Origin: a virus
Virus record (IMG/VR): IMGVR_UViG_3300021962_000209
Span: 1 to 43,154 of that record
Reading direction: 5' to 3' (one strand)
Length of the DNA: 43,154 bases
The position numbers were made by a program, and so were the translations under genes. This document shows positions 35,601 to 42,683 of the stretch, piece by piece. A model generated the notes under the pieces. That model made no database searches and was not told where the DNA came from. It was given only the letters and a program-made list of their open reading frames with translations. Numbering within the stretch: position 1 is the stretch's first letter; every line of letters begins with the position of its first letter.

Positions 35601-37329
35601 TGCTTCTATCACCACGTATAATCTTAAAGCCAGCTATCTCACTTTTTTGTTCAGCAGTGAGATTGGAAGAGTTGATTAGAGATTGCACCTGCTGTACATC
35701 TATTCTTACACCCAGTGGGAATACAGCATCTTTCTGCATCACCATTGAGTTTTCTCCTGTAAATAAAGCAGACTCAAATATAGGGCTCACCAGCACATCT
35801 GGGAACTTATGGTGTCTGATGGGTTGACCAGCTAAGTTTCCCCATAATTCTTCATTACAAGGGTATTCTTCTGTAGATTGCCAGTAGCTAAATTCACCAT
35901 TCTGGTAAGGTCCTTTGTAATCTACAGCAGGAGAATATCCTGGAGAGAATCCTGTAACAGTGGCTGTGTTGTATATCTTCCAATAAGGGCTAGTGTTTGC
36001 AATAGGATCTTCAGGATCACCTATGAAATCATCATTTGCTGTAGAAACAGGAAATAGATCATTAGCATTAGCAAGTCTTCCTGGGATGTGAAATCCATCA
36101 GTTTGTTTACCGTTCTTAAGAAGGAACACTAATTCAAATGCATACACCTCATCTCTTAAATAGCCTCTGAGGTTGGTGGCATTAAACTCATCCGCATAGG
36201 TTTCTGTATTAGGAATCCTATAAGTTTCCCATTGAAGAGTGACACCACTAGCAATTTGCTGGTAGTTGATTCTTTCTATGGAGGTGAGTTGGTCCCACAC
36301 TAATACATCACGTACAGCTGTAACATCTTGAGCCACCTCATAATAAGGAAACTTCTCAAAGATGTCATTCACTGTTAAGCGAATATCAGTTTTGTTTTGA
36401 CCTGTGTAAGTGATCACCTGTGATAGGGTGTCAATGAAATAAGTGCCTATGAGCTCAACAGAGGTGATACCATTTATGGTTTTAATCACTGCTATGTTGA
36501 AATGCTGATAGAGTCCAGATCCTTCTAAGTTGCTGACAGTGAGTTCAATAGACCTACCTACAGGATAGTTGAAATTGGGAGTGGTTAGACTTGGATCAGC
36601 AACAGGAGTGGGATTGGTCACTGAGTAATATGATGTAAGAGGATTACCATTAGCATCACAATACTGAATAGCAAATTGGTATGTACCAGCAATAAGCTCA
36701 CCCCCTGTAGTGATGTTAGTCACTTCAAGCTGGGGAACCTGAAAGTTGGGCTGTACATTTAGTCCGTTACAATCTATTTGGTCACTGTATATAGGATCAC
36801 AGGCTGGTGTTCCTGATATAAGAATATAGGGAAGATTCTCAGGATTTAGGTCAATATATCTTCTGGGATTGAGACCATCTGTCCAATACACTTCTGTATT
36901 ACACTCTGTGATTCTGTGGACAGCCTTATGAATAGGATGGTCAATGTTAAAATTGAGACAAGGAGCATTTACATATGTATGATAGATGCAGTCGTTATTA
37001 TCCATATACCCAATCTCAGAACCACCTGTGTCAGGATTGGTAATAAAGAATACATGTTTATTTCTTTCTGGAATGAAATGCTCACCAATAAGCACATATC
37101 CATCAGGGAAGCTAAGACAGAATACATTCCCTGGCTCATTCTGATAGTTAACAGAATTTGAGTCAAAGTTCTCAACAGCAGCATTCAATGCATACGTTAG
37201 CTGACCTTTGGGAATCTGCGTAACAGATTGATCCATGTTAAGGCCAACGGTAGCATTGTTAGATTCTTGGACAACATTACTTCTGTTGGCACCAAGAATG
37301 TTTTTTATTTGTTCTAATTCATCTGCCAT
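31861..37329 (-). CDS. Muzzle/nozzle-type tail protein with poly-Thr-linked Cys-rich C-terminal modules, 1,822 aa
   Basis: Residues about 25-170 carry the recognisable start of the crAss-like muzzle (P22 gp10/T7 gp12-like nozzle) family: QIPKGQLTYALNAAVEN, YQNEPGN, IGEHFIPERNKHVFF, then HPIHKAVHRITEC and YWTDGLNPRRYID. Repeated beta-rich segments up to about residue 1,540 fit a beta-propeller-type tail tube end. The last 270 residues differ: Cys-containing modules separated by six runs of 6-7 Thr, with the protein ending CGTTTTTTTLPPL. Its position between a ring-type gene (6-bp gap) and the GPFN-module gene (7-bp gap) fits a distal tail protein. The muzzle assignment is from family resemblance; the surface exposure of the C-terminal modules is inferred. 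Confidence 0.8.
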   Translation of the reverse strand: MADELEQIKNILGANRSNVVQESNNATVGLNMDQSVTQIPKGQLTYALNAAVENFDSNSVNYQNEPGNVFCLSFPDGYVLIGEHFIPERNKHVFFITNPDTGGSEIGYMDNNDCIYHTYVNAPCLNFNIDHPIHKAVHRITECNTEVYWTDGLNPRRYIDLNPENLPYILISGTPACDPIYSDQIDCNGLNVQPNFQVPQLEVTNITTGGELIAGTYQFAIQYCDANGNPLTSYYSVTNPTPVADPSLTTPNFNYPVGRSIELTVSNLEGSGLYQHFNIAVIKTINGITSVELIGTYFIDTLSQVITYTGQNKTDIRLTVNDIFEKFPYYEVAQDVTAVRDVLVWDQLTSIERINYQQIASGVTLQWETYRIPNTETYADEFNATNLRGYLRDEVYAFELVFLLKNGKQTDGFHIPGRLANANDLFPVSTANDDFIGDPEDPIANTSPYWKIYNTATVTGFSPGYSPAVDYKGPYQNGEFSYWQSTEEYPCNEELWGNLAGQPIRHHKFPDVLVSPIFESALFTGENSMVMQKDAVFPLGVRIDVQQVQSLINSSNLTAEQKSEIAGFKIIRGDRSTNKSIVAKGILRNVGKYDREGTEYYFPNYPYNDLRQDPFLLEKSNAYTIPLAATSNTSICRNFSIYPTAPGTIDYIDCYTGEIASRTILPSEVKTIIKLCALDYPAPKFNGGADGAMGSNTYNVYKITIDLVPSTPQTVVFRLVWPISRCGLTQGNVIAAPTGYSMSTDIDGWTKYCALNNTNPCCGLFLNEPLDLNNQYVTTDTGGSGSYSFLIASLTPPTFAQSNLGTGTTFKVEYVRSVGINDCYPDKLDAFDDPSSKYRHVFNSPETSFGQPFLGGVLKLENVIFGAGKSHFVQVQKNAMYRLLSAEAQQDALNSANNIAAITTDYNASALFAAYQAYLTIYVNGITRRNYAYSYNSIASYDYSNLINNGLGVKQRELELKQYLIPGVQGVGDDKNVNNWSRESSVYLKTKSNRPALPFPNQTPTISGLVNDRSRTTLSESGTCGTPAQEQYISVISYYGSLKNIFVNQYGQMYSYDTVDTGFQRDITPLTGPIVATFFGGDTFISKFAFKTKLPFFIDNRVNAPDDSDIFFDEIGNVAYPVYWHSGRSILTTAVAGPQTLTNFISIKANNLDCPNSQTPITSPGRTYYDGKMYLFAYGVPYFYCESSYNVDLRQAFNNREGDFWPHVSTGIPDDWVQEDYVSIAQDNTYYYNTTFSKQNKENTFTHLPYDWKSVCFTNFPFRTIYSDSQELTTSPNANNWLIYRASSFFDFPQNYGPLVSLDGIQNKAILARFENKSLLYNTLLTINTSNPQAAYIGNPSLFTSAPPIDFAETDLGYVGSQNKMLLKIPQGQITIDAKRGQVFLIAGNQVQDLSAFGSGMNRFFTDHLAFEILRYFPKVDVDNHFNGVGLHGVYDSKFDRVIITKLDYIPKLNNIVYDDTDFNFYLEEEVECCDGTEIIRKQVYLTDSEYFCNKSWTLSFNFNTKSWISFHSYIPNFYIAENNFFYSGVNDCCADFEAVVGNPVPNTTTTTTTQFECECTTYSVENQSSETLYYDYIDCNNQPQNSTPIIGGEIQTVCVCGDEIYAAAKGLNVTLVGSGCITTTTTTTAFTGCDLEGEACEITTTTTTSTSTTTTTTTAYPCECYVVYNSNEITHLVASYKCDASQLSYTPVEAGQVINICVSTQIVPYSDPGVIITLCGTPCTQDSDCEECTTTTTTTLAPGCDDCYEYTVTSELGATFQWIDCQGFTQTDSIGVDGSYNILCAVEGSVTFTFGFGTATQGDYCGNTCGTTTTTTTLPPL

Positions 37330-37335
37330 TTCCTA

Positions 37336-38310
37336 TTAGTTATTACGTCTCCAACCATATCTATTAGTACGATTGGGGAGTTCATACATATTAAATCTGT
37401 TAAGGTCATTCTTGATTCTACGTTGCTTAGTCCAAGCATCTTGCTTCTTAATCTCAATATCAGCCATGATGAATGCTTCTTCAGCCTGTTGTTTGTAGAA
37501 GGCTAGCTTTGATTGAAGCTGATTAAAGGTTTCATCATTGGTCTGGTTGGTGAGAGTTTCAATCACCTTATATTTGATGAAAGCCTCAATATATTCTCTA
37601 ATACGATAGTTGTCAGGAATTAGCTGATTTCCATTAGGATCATAGTCTGTAGCATAGAACAATAGATGCACAATTCCATTACGGAAGTTGGTAACAAACT
37701 TATTGTCTCTAATATCAAATGAGTCATATCCAGCAGATCCTGGTGTAAACTCATGTAAAGGAGGAGCTTCTTGATAAAACTCCCAGTTGTTTGTATAATC
37801 TACACCACAGTTCTTCCTAGCAGAAATGTTTCCTGGTTTTAATAGGTATTCTCTTCTGTATTGAACAGCAGCAGTGTTGTTAGACTTATAGACAGCCTGA
37901 ATAATAGCAGGCATACAATTCCCATCACACTGTGGATTTTGACATCCAGGGTTGTTACAAGGGGTGCCTCCAATAGTGAGTGGGGAGATTTGAATAGTAG
38001 TGTGTGTAGAAGCTTGAGAATAGAAAGAATTAGCTGACTGATAGGGGTAACCATTCACTGCTGTACACATCCAAGCTTCACGTACAGCAAAGAAGTTATC
38101 TGGTAGCCTAGCTTCATAGTCAGATATGTTGAGAATGTCTTCAGCAATTACATAGGTGGTTCTACCCAGCTTTCTAAGACACTTGTCCAGATAGGTGGGG
38201 AACATTAGATCATCAACAGCACCAGTATCAAAATAGCTCTTAAACTCCTCTTTTACAATAGAGTAGGTGGGCTCTGGGCTGGTGAAGTTGTATTTATAGT
38301 AGTATGACAT
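37336..38310 (-). CDS. Tail ring/connector-type structural protein, 324 aa
   Basis: Located directly before the muzzle gene with a 6-bp gap, where crAss-like phages encode ring or tail-tubular proteins. The N-terminal 80 residues (YLDKCLRKLGRTTYVIAEDI, then ARLPDNFFAVREAW) resemble that structural family. Residues 118-132 contain C118-x4-C123-x4-C128-x3-C132 (PCNNPGCQNPQCDGNC), a compact four-Cys cluster that could bind zinc or form disulfides. The C-terminal 100 residues are helical and strongly charged (FNQLQSKLAFYKQQAEEAF), suggesting an alpha-helical bundle like that in P22 gp4-type connectors. No enzyme motif. Assignment rests on position and overall resemblance, not on a diagnostic motif. 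Confidence 0.65.
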   Translation of the reverse strand: MSYYYKYNFTSPEPTYSIVKEEFKSYFDTGAVDDLMFPTYLDKCLRKLGRTTYVIAEDILNISDYEARLPDNFFAVREAWMCTAVNGYPYQSANSFYSQASTHTTIQISPLTIGGTPCNNPGCQNPQCDGNCMPAIIQAVYKSNNTAAVQYRREYLLKPGNISARKNCGVDYTNNWEFYQEAPPLHEFTPGSAGYDSFDIRDNKFVTNFRNGIVHLLFYATDYDPNGNQLIPDNYRIREYIEAFIKYKVIETLTNQTNDETFNQLQSKLAFYKQQAEEAFIMADIEIKKQDAWTKQRRIKNDLNRFNMYELPNRTNRYGWRRNN

Positions 38311-38316
38311 AGTGTA

Positions 38317-38793
38317 TTATCTTTTCCATTCACGATAGATTTGCTGATACTTGTCATTGGTTTTCAAGTAGTGTGACAAAAGTCTGGAGGTGGTTCTAGA
38401 GGGTTTGAAATACCAAAGCTCACCGTGTTTTAATCTGTGAGAGTTTTTAAACCACATCCATCCAAAGAAATATCCTTCTGTATGGAAGTTGAAATTGTAG
38501 ATGATTTTACCCTTCTCTTTTGTCTTTTTCCAATCTACAGGCAGGTTGACAAACTCTTTACCATCTACTCCCTTCATCTTTCTACGCTTCTTCTTATTGA
38601 TGGAGAACTCACCAAACCCAAAAGGGAGCTTTGCTTTCTCCCCAGTTTCTAGAATGTATTCCTTAAAAGCGTCTGTAAAAGAATAGATGATGTTTCTCCA
38701 CTCATCAAATGTAAGTTTGATGGAGGGGTGCTTCTTACAGAAATTGTTGTAGTTTTCTTTGCTTGAACTTCTCCAATCTACCTTTATTCGCAT
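38317..38793 (-). CDS. IHF/HU-like small basic protein, 158 aa
   Basis: Strongly basic. Residues about 28-65 follow the HU/IHF plan: helix (FTDAFKEYILETGEKAKL) then FGFGEFSINKKKRRK at 58-72, equivalent to the GFGtFxv turn of HU proteins. The usual DNA-gripping arm region is longer and aromatic (YNFNFHTEGYFFGWMWF), and the C-terminal FKPSRTTSRLLSHYL resembles the terminal helix region. crAss-like genomes commonly carry IHF-like genes among the tail genes. It overlaps the preceding stop by one base (TAATG) and is 6 bp from the next gene. It could be a DNA-binding packaging factor or a virion ring component built on this fold; both are inference. Confidence 0.55.
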   Translation of the reverse strand: MRIKVDWRSSSKENYNNFCKKHPSIKLTFDEWRNIIYSFTDAFKEYILETGEKAKLPFGFGEFSINKKKRRKMKGVDGKEFVNLPVDWKKTKEKGKIIYNFNFHTEGYFFGWMWFKNSHRLKHGELWYFKPSRTTSRLLSHYLKTNDKYQQIYREWKR

Positions 38794-39521
38794 TAATTGG
38801 TTGGTTTAGTATTGGGGGCCTGACCATCAATACCTTCTGCTGTCATATCTGTCTTGAGTGAGAAATATGTAGCCAGAAGCTTTTGAGAGGTGAGCTCCAA
38901 TACCTGCTTCTCCAGATAGCCTGGAAGAGCAAACTCCTTGTCTAGTGGATTAACACATAGTTGTTCCACTGTATACTGAGGAGTACCGCAACCACAAGCT
39001 GGATAGAGTATTTCATTAGGAACATCCTCCTCAAACAGAGCCACTAGTCTGATAGCCTGTAGAAGCGGATTGCTCACATATAGATAGCCATTGCTTATCC
39101 AATAATACTCTTCCTTCTTAATGATGGGAAGTTTTAGAAGATTTATATACCTATTGATGGTTATTTCCTTCAGCTTTTTTCCTTGTCCACTCATTGCATT
39201 AATTGAGTAGACACCCTGTATTACATATTGGTAATTACCCTCAGAAATACGAGGAAGTTTGTATTTGCTCCTAGCCACTGAGCAAGGGTCAACATATTCA
39301 CAACATTCGGAAATAGGAACCTCTATCATCTCCAGACAAGGAATAGTGGTGAACAGAGTGTCTGTTGCCCACAACTTTCTGAGGTTGGTTTCCCTTTTGA
39401 GAAGCAAAAGAGAATTGTTCCTAATTTCAGAAGCAATAGCCCTGTCCGTAATCAAGCTATCTGTAGACAGAAGCTTGTGGGCAGAGCGTACATCTGAAAC
39501 TAATTTCCTTAACGTGGCCAT
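38793..39521 (-). CDS. Probable tail ring/structural protein, 242 aa
   Basis: Lies between the phosphoesterase and IHF-like genes, sharing single-base TAATG overlaps with both, so translation is probably coupled. Residues 1-60 are helical (LRKLVSDVRSAHKLLSTDSL, KRETNLRKLWA). The middle is beta-rich and contains a Cys group (SECCEYVDPCSVARSKYKLP). A second Cys pair occurs in PACGCGTP near 170-180, followed by a helical C-terminus. The general pattern is that of small structural proteins located before the tail genes in crAss-like phages. No catalytic motif was found. Function as a tail ring or connector is inferred from position only. Confidence 0.6.
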   Translation of the reverse strand: MATLRKLVSDVRSAHKLLSTDSLITDRAIASEIRNNSLLLLKRETNLRKLWATDTLFTTIPCLEMIEVPISECCEYVDPCSVARSKYKLPRISEGNYQYVIQGVYSINAMSGQGKKLKEITINRYINLLKLPIIKKEEYYWISNGYLYVSNPLLQAIRLVALFEEDVPNEILYPACGCGTPQYTVEQLCVNPLDKEFALPGYLEKQVLELTSQKLLATYFSLKTDMTAEGIDGQAPNTKPTN

Positions 39522-40771
39522 TATATATACTGTTTGAAAATGTTTGTCATTCCATTAATTTGGTCTATGAGAAAGCCAGTCACCTCACCTTTAGAAACTG
39601 TATATCCATTTTTATCATCCCATCCACTCTTTGCTGTAGAGAAAGCTGGAAGCTGGTAAAACTTGATACCATTGAAATCTAAGCTCATCTCATGATGTTT
39701 GTCTCCTGTGAAGATGTAGAAGTGATCATGGTCTGACCAATCACTCTTATATTCCATAGGAAACAAGTTAGCAAGCTTGGCAGGTTTAAGAGCATCTCCA
39801 TGGTTGAACATCATTGCTGAGTATCCATAGCTCACATACTTTCTATACCTAGGAGAGATGTCAAAAACTAAACGTTCTTCATTTCTGAAATAAGTTTGTA
39901 ACCAGCTAGCTAGATGCCAGCCTACAAACTCATCATGGTTACCAGCTACAAAAATCACCTCAACATTTATTGCTTTTTGAAGAAGCAGGTTGATGACACT
40001 TATTTCATGTTCACATATAGCTTGGAAAGCGCTGTGATAGGAAAGAATGTTCTGTTGAGGAGTGCCCTTTGTAGTGGTGTTGGTGAACTCACTGTTAAAC
40101 TCGTCTGACCCAATAATGTATTTAATATCTGTTAGATTGTTAGCTAGGGAGGCTTGATTTAGAATAACATCCACCTTTTGAATGAAATTGTTAAATCTCT
40201 TCTCAATGTTGTTATCTCCTCCTATGTCCAGTTTGTTTAAATGGGAGTCTTGTTTATTGATTATTAAACAGGAGTCTTTCTTATCTAAATCAAACTCAGG
40301 ACCTACTATCTGGGATGAACAGGGTTCATATGTGCTTAAGAAAGAAACAAAGCTATCTTGGAATATCTGTTCATCTTTCTTTTTGCCCAACCAAGCCTTC
40401 ACTTGGTAGTGAGGCTGGTCAGCATTTCCCCAGTAGTTTTGGACGTATTTAGTTATTTCCCACTTGTCTGTATCTATCTTACATTTCTCAATAAGTTCTT
40501 CTAAACTCTTGATTTCTTCCTTTGAGTTGAACACCACCTCACCTGTTCCCTTCTGTACATCTTCAAAGAACCTTACCACTTGGTCTTCTAGGTCTCCAAT
40601 GTAGTTCCCCACCTCTGCCTCATTTCTAGTATCTTCCGAGTTTTTTATCTCTCTCAGCAGTTCATCCACCTCAGCTTCTTTAATGTTTAGCTTTTCTGCA
40701 TAGAACTTTTTGCTCTTCTTCCAGTGAAGCATTTGCTCCAGCTGTTGCAGAAGGGATTGATTTTCAGGCAT
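39521..40771 (-). CDS. Metallophosphoesterase with N-terminal helix-turn-helix-like region, 416 aa
   Basis: Calcineurin-like phosphoesterase. Motifs in order: D175-S-H177, G221-S-D-E-F-N226, G277-N-H279-D280, N323-H324-G-D and G356-D-K-H359-H, which correspond to the DxH, GDxxN, GNHD/E, H and GHxH metal-binding blocks. The second block has Ser in place of the usual first Asp (GSDEFN), so one metal ligand may come from a neighbouring residue. Residues 15-50 (WKKSKKFYAEKLNIKEAEVD) look like a helix-turn-helix DNA-binding element. About 110 residues of charged helix separate this from the catalytic core. Homologous enzymes hydrolyse phosphodiesters in nucleic acids or nucleotides. It is the first gene after a terminator and overlaps the next start (TAATG). 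Substrate unknown. Confidence 0.8.
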   Translation of the reverse strand: MPENQSLLQQLEQMLHWKKSKKFYAEKLNIKEAEVDELLREIKNSEDTRNEAEVGNYIGDLEDQVVRFFEDVQKGTGEVVFNSKEEIKSLEELIEKCKIDTDKWEITKYVQNYWGNADQPHYQVKAWLGKKKDEQIFQDSFVSFLSTYEPCSSQIVGPEFDLDKKDSCLIINKQDSHLNKLDIGGDNNIEKRFNNFIQKVDVILNQASLANNLTDIKYIIGSDEFNSEFTNTTTKGTPQQNILSYHSAFQAICEHEISVINLLLQKAINVEVIFVAGNHDEFVGWHLASWLQTYFRNEERLVFDISPRYRKYVSYGYSAMMFNHGDALKPAKLANLFPMEYKSDWSDHDHFYIFTGDKHHEMSLDFNGIKFYQLPAFSTAKSGWDDKNGYTVSKGEVTGFLIDQINGMTNIFKQYI

Positions 40772-40827
40772 TTACGTTTTGATTTAGTTAAAATTGCAGT
40801 AAAGGTAGGAAACTTTTTGATATTTCC

Positions 40828-40864
40828 CAAAATTATCCAAACATTTTTCGTTATCCATGATAAC
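40828..40864 (-). promoter_or_regulatory. Candidate -7 box and 15-base dyad upstream of the phosphoesterase gene
   Basis: In the 180-bp gap, minus-strand TAATTTTG (40835-40828) matches the TAnnTTTG -7 box, 57 bases before the ATG at 40771. A hyphenated dyad GTTATC-cat-GATAAC occupies 40850-40864, about where the -33 element should be; no TTG is found at the expected spacing. The dyad could be an operator for a phage or host activator or repressor. Confidence 0.35.
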
Positions 40865-40880
40865 ATTTTTGGTTATAAAT

Positions 40881-40911
40881 AAAAACTCCCCAGGGTAGAA
40901 ACCCCAGGGAG
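40881..40911 (-). terminator. Intrinsic terminator after the 85-aa gene
   Basis: On the minus strand, CTCCCTGGGG-TTTCTA-CCCTGGGGAG forms a 10-bp stem (two G-T wobbles) with a 6-base loop, followed at once by TTTTTATTTAT. It lies 40 bases after the stop of the 85-residue gene and before the phosphoesterase gene, so it ends the fibre-type transcript. Confidence 0.75.
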
Positions 40912-40939
40912 AAGCCCTGAAAACCAACAAACAGGGCTT
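40912..40939. terminator. Second hairpin in tandem with the terminator
   Basis: AAGCCCTG (40912-40919) pairs with CAGGGCTT (40932-40939) around a 12-base loop. A run of T follows on the plus strand; on the minus strand it precedes the main terminator hairpin. It may stabilise the RNA end or block antisense transcription. Confidence 0.5.
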
Positions 40940-40950
40940 TTTGATAGCCT

Positions 40951-41208
40951 TTACATTATCATAGTGGTGGTTGTGGTTGTACACTCCACTATACTAATGT
41001 CAATATAATTTGTGCATACGGGAGGATTGTCAGACATCACCCTAATGATAGTGGTTCCATTAGGAACTAATACACTTGTATACCCAGCTAACAGAGCTGC
41101 TTTAGAAACACCTGTTTCAAAGGCTGATGTATATCCATCCACATCTGAATACAGGTTAAAAGGTCCTGTATCAGATCCAGCTACAGTGAGAGTTATTACT
41201 ACAATCAT
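40951..41208 (-). CDS. Small GPFN-module protein ending in poly-Thr, 85 aa
   Basis: Single small beta module (VVITLTVAGSDTGPFNLYSD, then V-S-K-A-A-L-L-A-G, VCTNYIDISI) followed by CTTTTTTMIM and the stop. The module matches the first 70 residues of the 288-residue tail protein, including LT, GPFN, V-x-K-x-x-L-x-x-G and the late Cys-x-x-x-I. The ATG overlaps the stop of the preceding gene as ATGA, so translation is probably coupled. It is the last gene before the terminator hairpins. No signal peptide. Likely a virion-surface decoration module; function unknown. Confidence 0.7.
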   Translation of the reverse strand: MIVVITLTVAGSDTGPFNLYSDVDGYTSAFETGVSKAALLAGYTSVLVPNGTTIIRVMSDNPPVCTNYIDISIVECTTTTTTMIM

Positions 41209-41516
41209 AATAAAGTGGTGGTAGTGGTTGTTGTTGGTAAGCAGCCATTTACAAGCTCACAGAACTGAACGTGGAATGTGGGATTTACACGAAGAAGGAT
41301 GAGAATAGTGTTCAGAATGTATTCTGGACATATCTTAGAATCTATCTTCTCTAGAGCAATATCAAGGGAATCTCCTGTATTTACACCAGAGCATGGAAGG
41401 TTGTTCCCATTGTAGATAATTTGACTAGCATCTAGACAAACTGGAGGACAAGGACCCATTCCTTCTGGGTATACAGGCCCTGTCTGATAACAGGGCATTC
41501 CTGGTAAACAAGCCAT
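41205..41516 (-). CDS. Small Cys-rich protein with docking module and poly-Thr tail, 103 aa
   Basis: The leader is rich in Cys, Pro and Gly (CLPGMPC, GPCPPVC). Residues 31-62 are the shared module (SQIIYNGNNLPCSGVNTGDS, then ALEKID), the clearest of the four copies in this window. A short hydrophobic helix (YILNTILILLRV) follows, and the protein ends CLPTTTTTTTLL. The stop overlaps the next start (ATGA). It begins 11 bp after the collar-fibre stop. It looks like an adaptor: docking module at one end, poly-Thr linker at the other. No enzyme motif. Role inferred. Confidence 0.7.
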   Translation of the reverse strand: MACLPGMPCYQTGPVYPEGMGPCPPVCLDASQIIYNGNNLPCSGVNTGDSLDIALEKIDSKICPEYILNTILILLRVNPTFHVQFCELVNGCLPTTTTTTTLL

Positions 41517-41527
41517 TTATAATTAGT

Positions 41528-42673
41528 TTATGGGATGTACATAATATAGTAGCAAGCAAGAACAGGTGGGATGTTATTATGAGACTGGCCACCTCCTGTA
41601 GAATTATTATTCACACCTACAAATATTCCTGTTGTTTTTGTTTCACTTAATCCAAGAGTGGGTAAATTATTGCTACCTGTCATTCTATAAGACAAATCAG
41701 TTTCTAAATCATGTCTAAAATCAATGAATGTAGAAGGTGTTACATCAGGAGCAGATGAGCCACTAGCAATAGCACCAACAAGTAGGTGGTTGTGTCCAGG
41801 ATCTACAAGAGTGGTGTTAGCAACGTGTGTGTGGGCAGGAATCTGTGGAGTGGTAAGTGTAATAGTGTTAGCACCTGTGGTAGTGTTGAGAGCATAGTTG
41901 GGGTTACCAGCTACACCAGGATCAACCACTGGACTAAGAGCTCCACCACCTGGAACAGCTTGAATAGCTCCTACAGGAATTCTTCCACGCTTATCAGGAG
42001 TGCCATTAGCACCATTACATAGATAGATGTCTTCAAACCCATTAGCAGGGATACCTATACCAGCACCATCAAAGTTGCTGAGAGATCCATAGTATTCCAC
42101 CACTGTATAAGGAACCATTCTATCCTTGTATTGTGTTACACCAGGAGCTGGTGTACAAGCTGCTACAAGAGCACAGAGCTCTGATTTCTTTACATAGTTG
42201 GTTTCAACATCCACTACAAAAGCATCAAAATTACCTTCTAGTAAGCAGAGCTTTGTAATGACAGCCTGAAGAATAGCGTGTGTGCCAGAGTTAGCATTTA
42301 CACCTGAAAGACAATCTACATCATAAGGCCCTTCTAAAGCTGCTAAATCTGCTACAATAGCATCCACTTGCTCCTGTAAATCACAGGCAGCTTTAATAAG
42401 AGCTATAAACAGATCAAGAGCTGTAAGGTCTTGACAGTCAGGTAGATACTGTTGAACAAGTTCACATATAATATCAGGATCAATAACTGGCTTGATTCCT
42501 GTAGCATCTAATGTAGAAGTGAGAAATCCAATAAGAGTTTGTTCTACATAAGAAAGGGAATCTCCAGTTTGGATTCCTAAGAGTGGAACATTCACTCCTG
42601 TATATTTGACGCACTGATCTGATACTATCTCAGCGCAACCATTAAAGCAATTTGAACAGTTTGAGGAGGACAT
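41528..42673 (-). CDS. Tail-collar domain fibre protein, 381 aa
   Basis: The N-terminus begins with CSNCFNGC and a diverged copy of the shared module at 21-50 (CVKYTGVNVPLLGIQTGDSL). Residues about 70-170 are helical with scattered Cys. From about 190 onward it matches phage tail-collar/microcystin-dependent proteins: LSNFDGAGIGIPANGFEDIY, PDKRGRIPVG, then TLTTPQIPAHTHV, VDPGHNH, and the terminal GGGQSHNNIPPVLACYYIMY. In known fibres this domain forms a trimeric, His-coordinated tip (H-x-H motifs bind metal in T4 short fibre). Likely a host-adhesion fibre attached through its N-terminal module. Starts 10 bp after the 42-residue gene. Confidence 0.85.
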   Translation of the reverse strand: MSSSNCSNCFNGCAEIVSDQCVKYTGVNVPLLGIQTGDSLSYVEQTLIGFLTSTLDATGIKPVIDPDIICELVQQYLPDCQDLTALDLFIALIKAACDLQEQVDAIVADLAALEGPYDVDCLSGVNANSGTHAILQAVITKLCLLEGNFDAFVVDVETNYVKKSELCALVAACTPAPGVTQYKDRMVPYTVVEYYGSLSNFDGAGIGIPANGFEDIYLCNGANGTPDKRGRIPVGAIQAVPGGGALSPVVDPGVAGNPNYALNTTTGANTITLTTPQIPAHTHVANTTLVDPGHNHLLVGAIASGSSAPDVTPSTFIDFRHDLETDLSYRMTGSNNLPTLGLSETKTTGIFVGVNNNSTGGGQSHNNIPPVLACYYIMYIP

Positions 42674-42683
42674 TTATTTAGGT

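Noticed and set aside
40784-40984. 66-codon minus-strand open frame beginning MYNHNHHYDNVK
   Set aside because: It runs through the two terminator hairpins and overlaps the end of the 85-aa gene; no family resemblance.
41200-41235. Programmed -1 frameshift fusing the 103- and 85-aa proteins
   Set aside because: The junction ACT-TTA-TTA-TGA has no X-XXY-YYZ slippery heptamer and no clear downstream stem; simple stop-start coupling explains it.
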